A stretch of DNA of 37,844 bases from a virus, in the IMG/VR virus record IMGVR_UViG_3300006805_000069, positions 1 to 37,844 of that record. The stretch is one strand, 5' to 3'. Shown piece by piece: positions 15,564-23,789 of the stretch; position 1 is the first letter of the stretch; each line of letters opens with the position of its first letter. The notes beneath the pieces were generated by a model. That model had not been told where the DNA came from and did no database searches. It worked only from the letters and a program-made list of their open reading frames with translations. Position numbers and translations under genes: made by a program.

Positions 15564-17678
15564 TCAATGCACTCCAGGGCCAGGGGGAAGACCAGTTTGC
15601 GGCTGGCCTAGGGGAATTCCAAGGGTATCGGACACAATGCCCTGGCTGGTCGGATGCACCGCGAGGTTTCCAGCCAGCTTGAGCTTTTCAATTAGGAGCT
15701 TCGATTCACGATCCGCCGCCTTGTCTTTCGACGTCGTGATGATCTTCATCTTTTCGGTTTCAGTCTTGGCCGCGATGATCGCCATGTTCGGATCGATCGG
15801 AGTTTCAGCCGGTGCCTGCGGAGGCGCGAAGAACTGTGCCGGGTTGTCAAAGCCCATCATCTCAAGCGCCGCGGTATCGACGGCCTTAGCATCGTACAGT
15901 TGCGGGTTTGCACCCTGCAACGTCTTAAGGCCCTGGAGCTTCATGAGACGATGCATGTGGGATGGAGTGTTGGGATCGGCGCATGGAACCAAGTCATGAT
16001 CTTCAAGCGCTTGGCGAAGTTTGGCTTCGTCCCACTGCCCCGTCAGCTTCTTGTTGTAACGCCACAGCGATTCAGGATCTTCGGAGAACAGGTCTTTGAA
16101 GAGGCGCAGTTCTTCTGACTGCGATTGATGCAGACCCTTGTGAACCGAGCCTTCGACTTTGGTTGCCTGTTCGATCAGGGCAAGCGTGGTCCCGACCGGC
16201 GCGTTCTGCTTACCTTCGCCTACGCCGACTTCAGCCGTTCCACCCACGCGTTGACCAACTTCCCGGAGCGAGGCCACGAGCTGTTGCATTGCAGGGCCAG
16301 CCTCCTTGTAAGGAAGCGCCATGATCTGATCTTGCAGCTTTTGTTGCGAGTTGCCTTGGAACGCCGCGCCGCCACCGGCAGGAACGCGGAAGTTGTTCGT
16401 CATCTGCTTACCGCCAGCGGTTTGCAAATAGATGAAGCCGGGAAAGTTCGCGAGCATCCCAGCGTCCAGCATCTCACGAATACCAGCCGTGATCGCCGTT
16501 GCCATGTTGCCGAGGATGTGGAGCAGGCCAATCCCGTAAAACCCAAAGCCTTCGATGTAGCCGTACTTTACGAAGACCTTTTTCGCGACCGGGAATTCAT
16601 CGTCTTCTTCAGACCAATTGCGCGTGATCTCAAGCACCTGCATCGATGACTTTTCGATCGTCACGCGGTAGGGGAGCGGCAAGCCTGTCGGATCGCCTTT
16701 CTTGTCCGAGTGCTCAAGCCCTTCGATGTCGAGTTCGCAATAGCACTCGTAAATCTCATAGTCGTTGTCTTCTGGCCGATCTGCATTCTCGCGAACGCCG
16801 GTCACGTCGCTCATCTTCTGGTCGACGACGCTTTTAGTTGGCGTTGGGGTGTGAAGGTCGATATTGCGGTACACCCCGAGGATTTGCATGCGCTTGAGCA
16901 CGCTCTTGCGCATGCGCAGTTGATGCGTGACGCGCGAGGCCGATGCGAGGTCAATCGCGTTGTTCGAGACGATCAGATCCTTAGCGTCGATGGCAACCGA
17001 GACCGGGCGGTTCTTGATCGGGTCGTGGTAGACTTTCTTGAACCCAGAGCCGCCGAACCCGGTCATCAACAGCATGCGCTTCGTGTCGGGATAGTAGCTG
17101 CTTTCCGTCGTGGTCAGATACGCGTTCATGTCCCGTTCAAGCGTCTCTGCTAGTTTGTCAGCATCGGTCGATTCACCACCATCGTTGCGCACCTTGACGG
17201 GACCGGCAGCAGGCAGGAGTTCAGCCGATGCGTTCGCCATGAAACGAATGCAGGCTTCCAACAAAATAGGATCGCGGACCTTTGACATGACGAGCCCGCC
17301 GCCGTCGGCCGAAACATCGGACGAAGGGCGTTCGAGCTTGAGCCCAAGCAGATCAATCCCCCGAGCGCGATCTTCAAGCCATTGAGACCGGCTTTCATCG
17401 TCCGATTGGATCGCCTGAATCAACTCCATCCCTATGCGGGAGAGTTCCATCGGATCAATCTTGTCGACGAGGTTGGAGCCGAAGTTGCCGTCTTCTTTCG
17501 CTTGGAACCGTTGCGGGTTGAAGTCGATGACCACGCCGCCGTCATCCGTCTCGATTTCAAGCGTGCCTTCGTCTGTGATCTTCGACGCCGTGATTTCGTT
17601 ATCGTTGTCGGTTTCACGTGGATCAATCACGATCACGTCTGAGGTGGGAGGCTTCTTGAACGGGAGCATTTGCGCCAT
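15564..17678 (-). CDS. Portal protein (P22-like)
   Basis: 704 residues, the size of P22-type portals. After an acidic N-terminus (about 1-75) comes VRDPILLEACIRFMANASAE (about 135-154). Then follow MLLMTGFGGSGFKKVYHDPI with the DLIVSNNAIDLASASRVTHQ segment, a long core and GYIEGFGFYGIGLLHILGNM (about 376-395). Next is a crown-like helical region (VEGSVHKGLHQSQSEELRLF), then a Pro-rich barrel end. It forms the dodecameric DNA gate at one vertex. The start overlaps the previous stop (TAATG at 17676-17680). A 14/16 match to the parS consensus lies in its 5' part at 17610-17625. Confidence 0.85.
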   Translation of the reverse strand: MAQMLPFKKPPTSDVIVIDPRETDNDNEITASKITDEGTLEIETDDGGVVIDFNPQRFQAKEDGNFGSNLVDKIDPMELSRIGMELIQAIQSDDESRSQWLEDRARGIDLLGLKLERPSSDVSADGGGLVMSKVRDPILLEACIRFMANASAELLPAAGPVKVRNDGGESTDADKLAETLERDMNAYLTTTESSYYPDTKRMLLMTGFGGSGFKKVYHDPIKNRPVSVAIDAKDLIVSNNAIDLASASRVTHQLRMRKSVLKRMQILGVYRNIDLHTPTPTKSVVDQKMSDVTGVRENADRPEDNDYEIYECYCELDIEGLEHSDKKGDPTGLPLPYRVTIEKSSMQVLEITRNWSEEDDEFPVAKKVFVKYGYIEGFGFYGIGLLHILGNMATAITAGIREMLDAGMLANFPGFIYLQTAGGKQMTNNFRVPAGGGAAFQGNSQQKLQDQIMALPYKEAGPAMQQLVASLREVGQRVGGTAEVGVGEGKQNAPVGTTLALIEQATKVEGSVHKGLHQSQSEELRLFKDLFSEDPESLWRYNKKLTGQWDEAKLRQALEDHDLVPCADPNTPSHMHRLMKLQGLKTLQGANPQLYDAKAVDTAALEMMGFDNPAQFFAPPQAPAETPIDPNMAIIAAKTETEKMKIITTSKDKAADRESKLLIEKLKLAGNLAVHPTSQGIVSDTLGIPLGQPQTGLPPGPGVH

Positions 17679-17836
17679 TACAGCCGACCCTTTGCGTAAT
17701 AGTAATCAGTCATCACGTCACGCAATTCAAACCAGAACCACAAATGAAGGCGATGATTGACGATCGCATCGCGGGGCACCGCGCGTCCAAGCATGCACCG
17801 GGCTTTCCAGCGGCGAAGTGAATCGCGCTTGCGCAT
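17678..17836 (-). CDS. Small basic protein upstream of portal
   Basis: 52 residues from the ATG at 17836, four bases after the preceding stop; a TTG at 17866 would add ten residues but lacks a clear ribosome-binding site. It is rich in Arg and aromatic residues (RRWKARCMLGRAVPRDAIV, HLHLWFWFEL-like). Unknown function; tight packing on both sides supports it. Confidence 0.45.
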   Translation of the reverse strand: MRKRDSLRRWKARCMLGRAVPRDAIVNHRLHLWFWFELRDVMTDYYYAKGRL

Positions 17837-17840
17837 CTGG

Positions 17841-18062
17841 TCAACCTGCTGCTGGATATTCGACAAGGATATTTGCCGTCATGCCGTCGACCGTCACCCT
17901 GAACGCATCGAAGTCAGCCGAGCTAGAAACTGCATCGACAAACTGCTTAAGCGATATGCCGCTTTCTTCCATCCAGTGCGTCGTGATGGCGAACCCAAGA
18001 TTTGGACCAGCCGCCCGCAAATCTTTCAGATTTTGAACCAAGCCATCAAGAGTCGGAGTCAT
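17841..18062 (-). CDS. Small acidic protein, unknown function
   Basis: 73 residues from the ATG at 18062, which overlaps the upstream stop as ATGA and has GAAGAGG six bases upstream. Helix-rich first half (TLDGLVQNLKDLRAAGPNLG), beta end (FDAFRVTVDGMTANILVEYP). No recognised domain. Confidence 0.5.
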   Translation of the reverse strand: MTPTLDGLVQNLKDLRAAGPNLGFAITTHWMEESGISLKQFVDAVSSSADFDAFRVTVDGMTANILVEYPAAG

Positions 18063-18589
18063 GTCAGCCTCTTCGTTGTATCGCCAGACTTCAGCCACTT
18101 CTTAAACTGCTCAACCGTCATCTGCATCACGCCGCCGATACGAGCATGACCCTTGCCGTCCGAGAACGCTTTTTCGTAAGTGTCGATGGCCGATGCTGCG
18201 TTATCAAATCCCAGCATGGCCTTGTGCTCATCAAAGCGTTGCGACTTGTGATCAACTTGATCAACCACAAACACAAGGTGCGAGAGCGGGTGCGGACCCA
18301 TGTAGATGTCAACGTGGTCGCCATCGGCGCCAGTTGACCGCTTGATGTAGCCGTAGTGCGCGGGCATCTGGACCTTCCAAGGTTTGCCCTTTGGATCAAC
18401 CCCAGACCGCGCGGACCCCTTGGGGTTTTCGAGCGTGATGTCTAATCCTCTCCAGACCAGATGCCCTTTCGTGTAGTTGCCTGCGAGCTTCGCGGCATCT
18501 GAAGGATTACGATCAACGTCACCGGCCGCCATGTCGATATGCTGCCGAGCAATTTTGAGAGCGCGCGTCACAACGTCAGGACCGCTCAT
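18059..18589 (-). CDS. Phage inorganic-pyrophosphatase-like (InPase) domain protein
   Basis: 176 residues from the ATG at 18589; the open frame extends upstream but overlaps the preceding gene. The order GNYTKGHLVWRGLDITLENP, PWKVQMPAHYGYIKRSTGAD, GDHVDIYMGP, LVFVVDQVDHKSQRFDEHKA, MLGFDNAASAIDTYEKAFSD matches the phage 'Inorganic Pyrophosphatase' domain (PF18823 type). It is known mostly as part of polyvalent proteins. Acidic residues of the DGDHVDIY core are kept. Actual pyrophosphatase activity is unproven for the family. Here the domain stands alone between packaging and portal genes. Confidence 0.6.
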   Translation of the reverse strand: MSGPDVVTRALKIARQHIDMAAGDVDRNPSDAAKLAGNYTKGHLVWRGLDITLENPKGSARSGVDPKGKPWKVQMPAHYGYIKRSTGADGDHVDIYMGPHPLSHLVFVVDQVDHKSQRFDEHKAMLGFDNAASAIDTYEKAFSDGKGHARIGGVMQMTVEQFKKWLKSGDTTKRLT

Positions 18590-18590
18590 C

Positions 18591-18773
18591 TCAACACCCC
18601 GAGTATTTCGAACGATCCCGCACGATCTCCCGCCGCCACGCTGGCGTCTCATCCGCCCGCATCGCTAGCGCCTCTTCGATTAGGATAACGGCTTGCTCTT
18701 GAACTGGACGATCTGTCGAGGCTTTGATCTTTTCGACGATTGGAGCAGGGATCTCGAAAAGTTCATTGCTCAT
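18591..18773 (-). CDS. Small charged protein
   Basis: 60 residues: MSNELFEIPAPIVEKIKAST, a helix (EQAVILIEEALAMRA), then a basic end (RREIVRDRSKYSGC). Starts with an ATGA overlap on the gene above and ends two bases into the next start region. No domain recognised. Confidence 0.5.
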   Translation of the reverse strand: MSNELFEIPAPIVEKIKASTDRPVQEQAVILIEEALAMRADETPAWRREIVRDRSKYSGC

Positions 18774-19027
18774 GCTGCGGCCACGTCTGACAATGCAGCC
18801 ATAAGACGTTCGCTAGCTATTTTCGAAATGCTAGGCCCTATTTCTTCATTCTTTGCTAGCAGAAAAACATGCCCATTTTTGAAAAGATCAAGGCGACCAT
18901 TAACCCAATCAATTACAAATTTAGCCTCTTTATTTGTCTCGTGCGTCCACTGTAATACCCCAGGCATCAACATATCACGAATCATACCAAGATTTAACTT
19001 CTGCGTGTCAACATCTTCAGCGTCCAT
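18770..19027 (-). CDS. Small protein, paralogue B of the gene after terL
   Basis: 85 residues from the ATG at 19027, with GAGGTG six bases upstream. Segments FVIDWVNGRLDLFKNGHVFL and a helical Ala-rich C-terminus (SERLMAALSDVAAA) parallel NVDYVNGTLTLVKN and GRLNSTMKIAA in the 87-residue protein at 19427-19690. The pair are divergent paralogues. Function unknown. Confidence 0.5.
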   Translation of the reverse strand: MDAEDVDTQKLNLGMIRDMLMPGVLQWTHETNKEAKFVIDWVNGRLDLFKNGHVFLLAKNEEIGPSISKIASERLMAALSDVAAA

Positions 19028-19049
19028 CACTACACCTCGCAAGATGCGA

Positions 19050-19376
19050 TCAATCCGTCACAACTCGGAGTGCAGGCTTTTCCGCTTTCGCTGCATCAAG
19101 TTCTTGCCGCCAACGCTTCGACTCTTCTTCGTTCAAAGAGCGCCTGCCGAGCCGTAGATCGTTTACCAGCGTGAACAACCATTTGAACGTGTAGTCAGGC
19201 AGCGTCGGAATAGCTTCAAGAACGATAGCGTCGAATTCAGCGTTTACTTCTGGTGGCGATGGATCAGCGAACAACAGCGACTTGAGTTTCGCGTTATCTT
19301 CGCCACTTAGAAATTCGCTTGTGCGCCGCCGCCAATTCGACTTGTCGTTGATGAAACGTGGGTCAACATCCATCAT
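19050..19376 (-). CDS. Uncharacterised protein downstream of terminase
   Basis: 108 residues, charged and helical: DPRFINDKSNWRRRTSEFLS, LPDYTFKWLFTLVNDLRLGR, NEEESKRWRQELDAAKAEKP. The ATG at 19376 shares its A with the stop of a relic of the terL 3' end (19376-19417), an arrangement (TAATG) typical of coupling to terL. This is why the first of the two adjacent ATGs was chosen. The relic indicates that this gene once directly followed terL. Confidence 0.55.
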   Translation of the reverse strand: MMDVDPRFINDKSNWRRRTSEFLSGEDNAKLKSLLFADPSPPEVNAEFDAIVLEAIPTLPDYTFKWLFTLVNDLRLGRRSLNEEESKRWRQELDAAKAEKPALRVVTD

Positions 19377-19417
19377 TAAACCTCATAAAGTGGATCGAGC
19401 CTCGTCGTGCCGTAATG
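19376..19417 (-). pseudogene. Relic of a terL 3' end
   Basis: Minus-strand codons read HYGTTRLDPLYEV and stop, against HGTTRLDPLYEV and stop at the true TerL C-terminus (19719-19757). Eleven residues are identical, yet nine of the eleven codons differ, all synonymously. An in-frame TAA lies two codons upstream, so it is not translated as part of TerL. It is best explained as the end of a related terL left by recombination. Confidence 0.75.
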
Positions 19418-19426
19418 GGCTTACGG

Positions 19427-19690
19427 TTACGCCGCAATCTTCATGGTAGAATTTAACCGCCCAACAACGAGAGCCGTGATTTCATCGTCAGACATCCCCA
19501 AAATCTCATGAGATGCCGCCAAAAGAGTAGATTCAGGCTCTTTTTTTTCATCCCGCTTATAGTTTTTGACAAGTGTCAAAGTTCCGTTCACATAATCAAC
19601 GTTGAGATCAACTTCATGGCAGTTGTGAGCAAGGCGAGCGCAGACTACTGGAATGATTTTTTCTTTTGCATCAATCAGCTTTGAAATCAT
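19427..19690 (-). CDS. Small protein inserted after terL, paralogue A
   Basis: 87 residues, with GGAGA nine bases before the ATG. KEKIIPVVCARLAHNCHEVD, NVDYVNGTLTLVKNYKRD, then a helical acidic/hydrophobic end (SDDEITALVVGRLNST, MKIAA). Resembles the 85-residue protein at 18770-19027. It sits between the real TerL stop and the terL relic, so it appears to be part of the inserted segment (a moron-like addition). Confidence 0.5.
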   Translation of the reverse strand: MISKLIDAKEKIIPVVCARLAHNCHEVDLNVDYVNGTLTLVKNYKRDEKKEPESTLLAASHEILGMSDDEITALVVGRLNSTMKIAA

Positions 19691-19718
19691 CGACTGTCTC
19701 CATCAATCAGATTGCGAA

Positions 19719-22685
19719 TCATACTTCATACAGCGGGTCTAGTCGTGTCGTTCCGTGCTGCGCTTGGATGGCGCGAACTTGGTCTCTTTCGTCCCGGCGA
19801 ATGGCAAACCCGACTTGACGCAAGTGCTTGAGCGCTTGCGTCGTCGAGTCCGTCAAATCCTTGAAGCGACCATTCGGGAACATCGCGGTTTCGTCAATGA
19901 CGAGCTGTGCCCAATCACGAGGAATCAACTCACTTTCCCGATCTTTCGGGTTTCGGTGGCTGACCGGAACCCCAACCATACCGTCTGCGAACAAGTGGAT
20001 CTGCGCAACGGCACGCGCGTACTTGTCGCCGCCTTTTGGATCGATGAGTTCAACGCCCCAGCCTTCGTTAGCGTACAGCCGACGCATCTCGTTGCCAACG
20101 TCGATCCCCGAGGCTTTCGCTTCGATCAGGAGCATATCGACGTGGTGACGTTTGCACTCATGCGCCACCCACTCAACTAGGCCCCACTCTTTCTTGGCGC
20201 GGGCTTTGTAATCTAGTTCGTGTTCGCCGGGCTCCCGCTCGACATCGGCGCCGTGGATCTCCAAATGCTTGCGCCAAGCGCCGAGCATCATGATCTTTGG
20301 GTTGTCCCGCTCATCAACGTAAGCGCCCCACACCGTGAAGCCTGAAGGATCGTTGCGTTCGTTCTTCGTGTAAGCAGAGTCCAACGAAGCAACCACATAC
20401 TCCATCGGCGGAGGTGGAGCCCCGATCGGCACATGGATATACTGCCACCAGTCGCGTTTAAACAACCCGCCACCACGAGGCTCAGGCGTTTGTTGATACT
20501 GACCAGCCCACATGAAGGCGTTGCGCCGGAAGCGCTGTAGAACGTTCTCCCCGTAGCGCTCAGGCCATGCCAGCTCGCCAATCTCTGTTCGAGGATCTTC
20601 CCAAATGATCTTGCGACCATTTTTGTCTCGCCCGAGGCACGTTTGGCAAACGCGGCCGTCAAATTCCATCGGAATTAAAAGGTGTACATAGTCGTCTTCG
20701 TTTTCGATGACGTGGCCAGACACATCACAGTTATGGGCAGTTATGAGGCCACATACAAAATCGTGACACGGAGTTTCAAGGTCATAAACCTTACCTGCGT
20801 ATGTTGATCTCTCGATGTTAGATATGCGAACAAAAAGCTGTTTTCCATCAGCAGACAATCTATTCGCCTTGTATCGCGGACGAACACCAGGCTCATCACA
20901 CAACCAAGGGGCAGACCAGAAGTCGAACCTAAGTTCATAGGCTTGGTTCGTTGATAATTTAACCTCACGCCCCTGTTGTGGGCCACTTGCAATTACGCAA
21001 ATCCCACCTTTGCCAGTTTGCCCTTTTAAGACGCCAGCAACAATGCCCATGCGCAGCATAGCTCTCTGAAGGCTTGAGAGCAGAGCAAGTGATACAGACC
21101 CAATACGAGCTGTGTTACCAATAGTAGACCCGTCACCGCGCCAGTATCCTATAACAAGCTCACGTAAAAATTCTGGGTCCAGCCTAACTGCCCAATCAGG
21201 CAAGCACTTATTGAGCGCCCCCGTCCCGAAATTGTTCAAAAATTTCGCAACTTGGTATGACGTGATGAAAACGTTGGCTGTGCTAAATTTACTGAAACTT
21301 AAATGAACAGGTATTCCATAGTCTGCGAACAAGTCTCTGATGTCTTGAACATAATCAAGTTCATCCTTGTGAAACGTAAGCACGATGCGACTAAGGCGTG
21401 TTCGACCTTCACCGATGCACCCCTCAGCCAACCAGTAACCCACGAAACGCCAGAACCTAGGATCAGCAAGTATTGCCTCGTCGATTGACCGGCATTTCTT
21501 TTTGGCAATCCCAAATGCTACCAAATATTGGTCAACCTGCTGGCGGTACTTCAAGCCAACAATTTCGGCTATCTCGCGGCTGCTATGGCCAGCATCCACA
21601 AGCGGCTGAAAAATCTCTTTCGAAAGATGAGTTCGGGTTCCTGTTGTTGTCCCCCTGAAAGTCGCAGGGACATCCTCGTCTTCCTTCGGCCATATAGCTT
21701 GCAACTCAGCAGTCGTTGTCTGACGCTGATCAACTGAAATTATAAGCTGATGGCTTCTCGTTAACTTTCCAGCCTCCACCCATCCATCCGATGTCAAAAT
21801 AGGATGGTTTGACGTGACACGCAAAGGCTCGCAATAACCAGATGCTCGAATACTTATTGTCTCTCCTACGTAGTCGCGGCTTGCGACAGCAACGACCTTT
21901 TGAATTCCTTGGCTGGTGACAACTGGATCACCTGCCCGAATTTCATCTGCTCTAATGATTGACATGTCGGACAGAATACCAGAGTCCGGCAATAAACACT
22001 CATTAACTCTTTGCATAATAACAATAATCGCAGACTTTTGAAGGTCGTTTAGACGGTTCGACATTGCCTCATCAAACCATCTTACAGTCTTAACGCGAAT
22101 AACGTCGCTTTCCCCATCCGCAAGGTTGTGGGGGTCGTCACATAGGACGCGATCAGCGCGCTCGCCCGTACCTACTCCGCCCACGGATGAAGCAAACTTC
22201 CACCCAGTTTTATCGTTCGACACCTTGACGACACCAACGCCCGTCGTCTTGAACTTGTCGCCCCAAAGCTCTTGGAACTTCTTCGACTGGATGATGTCTC
22301 TGAATTTGCCGTTGTCACGTTCCGTCAGATGAGAGCCATACGAAAACGCGATGTACCGCATAGAAGTGAGACCCATCGGCCCCCACTCCCAAGCAGGAAA
22401 AAAAACGTTACAGATCAACGATTTACTGAAGCCCGGCGGAACGTTGATCAGAAGGCGCGTTATGTCTCCACGAGTGACAGCTTCAAGGTGAGCGCAAATC
22501 GCCCTAATCGCCCACCCATCAACGAACTTCGTCTTAGGCTCTAAGATTGGCCAGAAGTATTTGACGAACTCGTAAAGCCCACCGGGAGCCTGTTGTTTTG
22601 CCCGGTTCTTACGGCGCAACAACTCTTTCTTGATCTCAATGCGTTTTAATAAAAGCTCGCGGCGCTTAGCCTTGAGAGACGACAC
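19719..22685 (-). CDS. terL: Terminase large subunit with intein
   Basis: 988 residues as encoded; removal of the intein (residues 230-652) leaves 565, normal for TerL. ATPase: Walker A-like NVPPGFSKS (81-89), Walker B VLCDDP (180-185), coupling motif IIVIMQRVNE (220-229). Nuclease: YVVASLDSA with D769, LLIEAKASG with E855, and FKDLTDSTTQA around 941-951. The protein pumps DNA into the prohead through the portal and cuts the concatemer. It lies next to terS and upstream of portal, as usual. Splicing is required for activity because the intein separates the ATPase motifs from the rest. Confidence 0.92.
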   Translation of the reverse strand: MSSLKAKRRELLLKRIEIKKELLRRKNRAKQQAPGGLYEFVKYFWPILEPKTKFVDGWAIRAICAHLEAVTRGDITRLLINVPPGFSKSLICNVFFPAWEWGPMGLTSMRYIAFSYGSHLTERDNGKFRDIIQSKKFQELWGDKFKTTGVGVVKVSNDKTGWKFASSVGGVGTGERADRVLCDDPHNLADGESDVIRVKTVRWFDEAMSNRLNDLQKSAIIVIMQRVNECLLPDSGILSDMSIIRADEIRAGDPVVTSQGIQKVVAVASRDYVGETISIRASGYCEPLRVTSNHPILTSDGWVEAGKLTRSHQLIISVDQRQTTTAELQAIWPKEDEDVPATFRGTTTGTRTHLSKEIFQPLVDAGHSSREIAEIVGLKYRQQVDQYLVAFGIAKKKCRSIDEAILADPRFWRFVGYWLAEGCIGEGRTRLSRIVLTFHKDELDYVQDIRDLFADYGIPVHLSFSKFSTANVFITSYQVAKFLNNFGTGALNKCLPDWAVRLDPEFLRELVIGYWRGDGSTIGNTARIGSVSLALLSSLQRAMLRMGIVAGVLKGQTGKGGICVIASGPQQGREVKLSTNQAYELRFDFWSAPWLCDEPGVRPRYKANRLSADGKQLFVRISNIERSTYAGKVYDLETPCHDFVCGLITAHNCDVSGHVIENEDDYVHLLIPMEFDGRVCQTCLGRDKNGRKIIWEDPRTEIGELAWPERYGENVLQRFRRNAFMWAGQYQQTPEPRGGGLFKRDWWQYIHVPIGAPPPPMEYVVASLDSAYTKNERNDPSGFTVWGAYVDERDNPKIMMLGAWRKHLEIHGADVEREPGEHELDYKARAKKEWGLVEWVAHECKRHHVDMLLIEAKASGIDVGNEMRRLYANEGWGVELIDPKGGDKYARAVAQIHLFADGMVGVPVSHRNPKDRESELIPRDWAQLVIDETAMFPNGRFKDLTDSTTQALKHLRQVGFAIRRDERDQVRAIQAQHGTTRLDPLYEV
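20730..21998 (-). mobile_element. Intein with LAGLIDADG homing endonuclease in TerL
   Basis: 423 codons in frame. The N-terminal residue is Cys230 (block A CLLPDSGIL). Block B is RVTSNHPIL with T291 and H294. LAGLIDADG motifs are FVGYWLAEGC (E421) and LVIGYWRGDGS (D518). Block F is KVYDLETPCHDFVCG (632-646). Block G ends His651-Asn652, followed by Cys653 as the +1 extein residue. A HTH-like stretch at 367-397 (SSREIAEIVGLKYRQQ) may aid DNA binding. All splicing and nuclease residues that I can recognise are intact. Splicing joins MQRVNE to CDVSGH, restoring a usual TerL sequence. Confidence 0.9.
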
Positions 22686-22686
22686 G

Positions 22687-23310
22687 TTAGTTCACCGTTT
22701 CGTTGCCGTCGTGCACAACAGCGTCTTCGATTTCGCCAGCAAGTTGCTCGTCGAGATCCAACAACTCGTCTTCGGACATATCCGAGAAGTCGCCGGGACC
22801 ACCGTGCTCAATCTTCTGGATGAACATGCCGATGTGCTTGCCCATGTCGACCAGCGCGCCCTTTTTATCCATCAACTTGAACTTGATGCGCTTGACCGGT
22901 TTAGCGTCGTCGCCCTCGCCTTCCATGTATGTTTCGGTCGTTACCTCTTGGATGCACGCCGCTTTGTCACGATCCAGCTTCGACAGATCAACGTGGGCAT
23001 CGCCGTTATCGGCGATCGTGACGTAATCCATCATGTTCGCAAAGCCAATTTTAGCCAGCTCCGCTAAAATCCGTTCCTTGGTTATCGCAAGCTTTTCAAC
23101 GGCTTTCGTGGTCGCGCGGTTTTCAATCTCGTCAATTTTAGTCAAAAGCTCAGTCACACGTGCTTGAATGTGCTGTTTTCTCGCTAATCCGGCTGCATTT
23201 GACCGATGCTCGTTATAACCTGCAATCGTGTAAGCCTTATTCGACGGCACGCCGCGAGCAATAGCACGAGCGAATGCCTCATGCTTGGCGTTCTTGAGAG
23301 GACCAGCCAT
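22687..23310 (-). CDS. terS: Terminase small subunit
   Basis: 207 residues from the ATG at 23310, four bases after the previous stop. The N-terminal HTH-type region (KNAKHEAFARAIARGVPSNK, AYTIAGYNEHRSNAAGLARK) and the following helical oligomerisation part (ITKERILAELAKIGFANMMD) follow the Terminase_2 family. The C-terminal third is acidic. It recognises the packaging site and recruits TerL, which starts two bases after its stop. Confidence 0.85.
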   Translation of the reverse strand: MAGPLKNAKHEAFARAIARGVPSNKAYTIAGYNEHRSNAAGLARKQHIQARVTELLTKIDEIENRATTKAVEKLAITKERILAELAKIGFANMMDYVTIADNGDAHVDLSKLDRDKAACIQEVTTETYMEGEGDDAKPVKRIKFKLMDKKGALVDMGKHIGMFIQKIEHGGPGDFSDMSEDELLDLDEQLAGEIEDAVVHDGNETVN

Positions 23311-23314
23311 GGGC

Positions 23315-23746
23315 TTAGCTCTGCAATTTCTGAGTAAGTAGCTGCTCTGCCTTGGATCTTGCGGCTTCAATTACCGATTCTTGTCGGGTTAAACCCCGTG
23401 TTTTGCCATCAAGCAAAGCCTTACCAAATTGGTCATCGTTAAATACTACAGTCCGTAGTGACCCGTTGCCATAAAAAGATACTGACTGCTTGATCCAATC
23501 AACTTTGACCTCGTCGTCGACTTTCAAAAAGTCGCGATAAGCAACGGCTGCGGAAATAATATCTTCGCATGGGATATCTGCTGCACCGTTCCGGGTTGCC
23601 AACCGCAACGCATCAACAGAGGCACTCACGTTCTCAGGGTCAATGAATTCGAAATACGCCGCCGCCCGAGCCACAGCATTGCTTGACGATGCGCCCCCAA
23701 CGCTGGCCAACTTCAGGCATTCAAACTTTTGATCTCTGGCATTCAT
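23315..23746 (-). CDS. Uncharacterised protein before terS
   Basis: 143 residues if started at the ATG at 23746 (MNARDQKFECLKLASVGGAS); a start at 23824 would overlap the XRE gene by 35 bases. Helical, with LRLATRNGAADIPCEDIISA and a basic C-terminal half (KTRGLTRQESVIEAARSKAE). No domain recognised; position suggests packaging or late control. Confidence 0.5.
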   Translation of the reverse strand: MNARDQKFECLKLASVGGASSSNAVARAAAYFEFIDPENVSASVDALRLATRNGAADIPCEDIISAAVAYRDFLKVDDEVKVDWIKQSVSFYGNGSLRTVVFNDDQFGKALLDGKTRGLTRQESVIEAARSKAEQLLTQKLQS

Positions 23747-23789
23747 GGCAGCGTGCCCTTGTGTTTGCCGACCAGCGCGGCCAGCGAAT

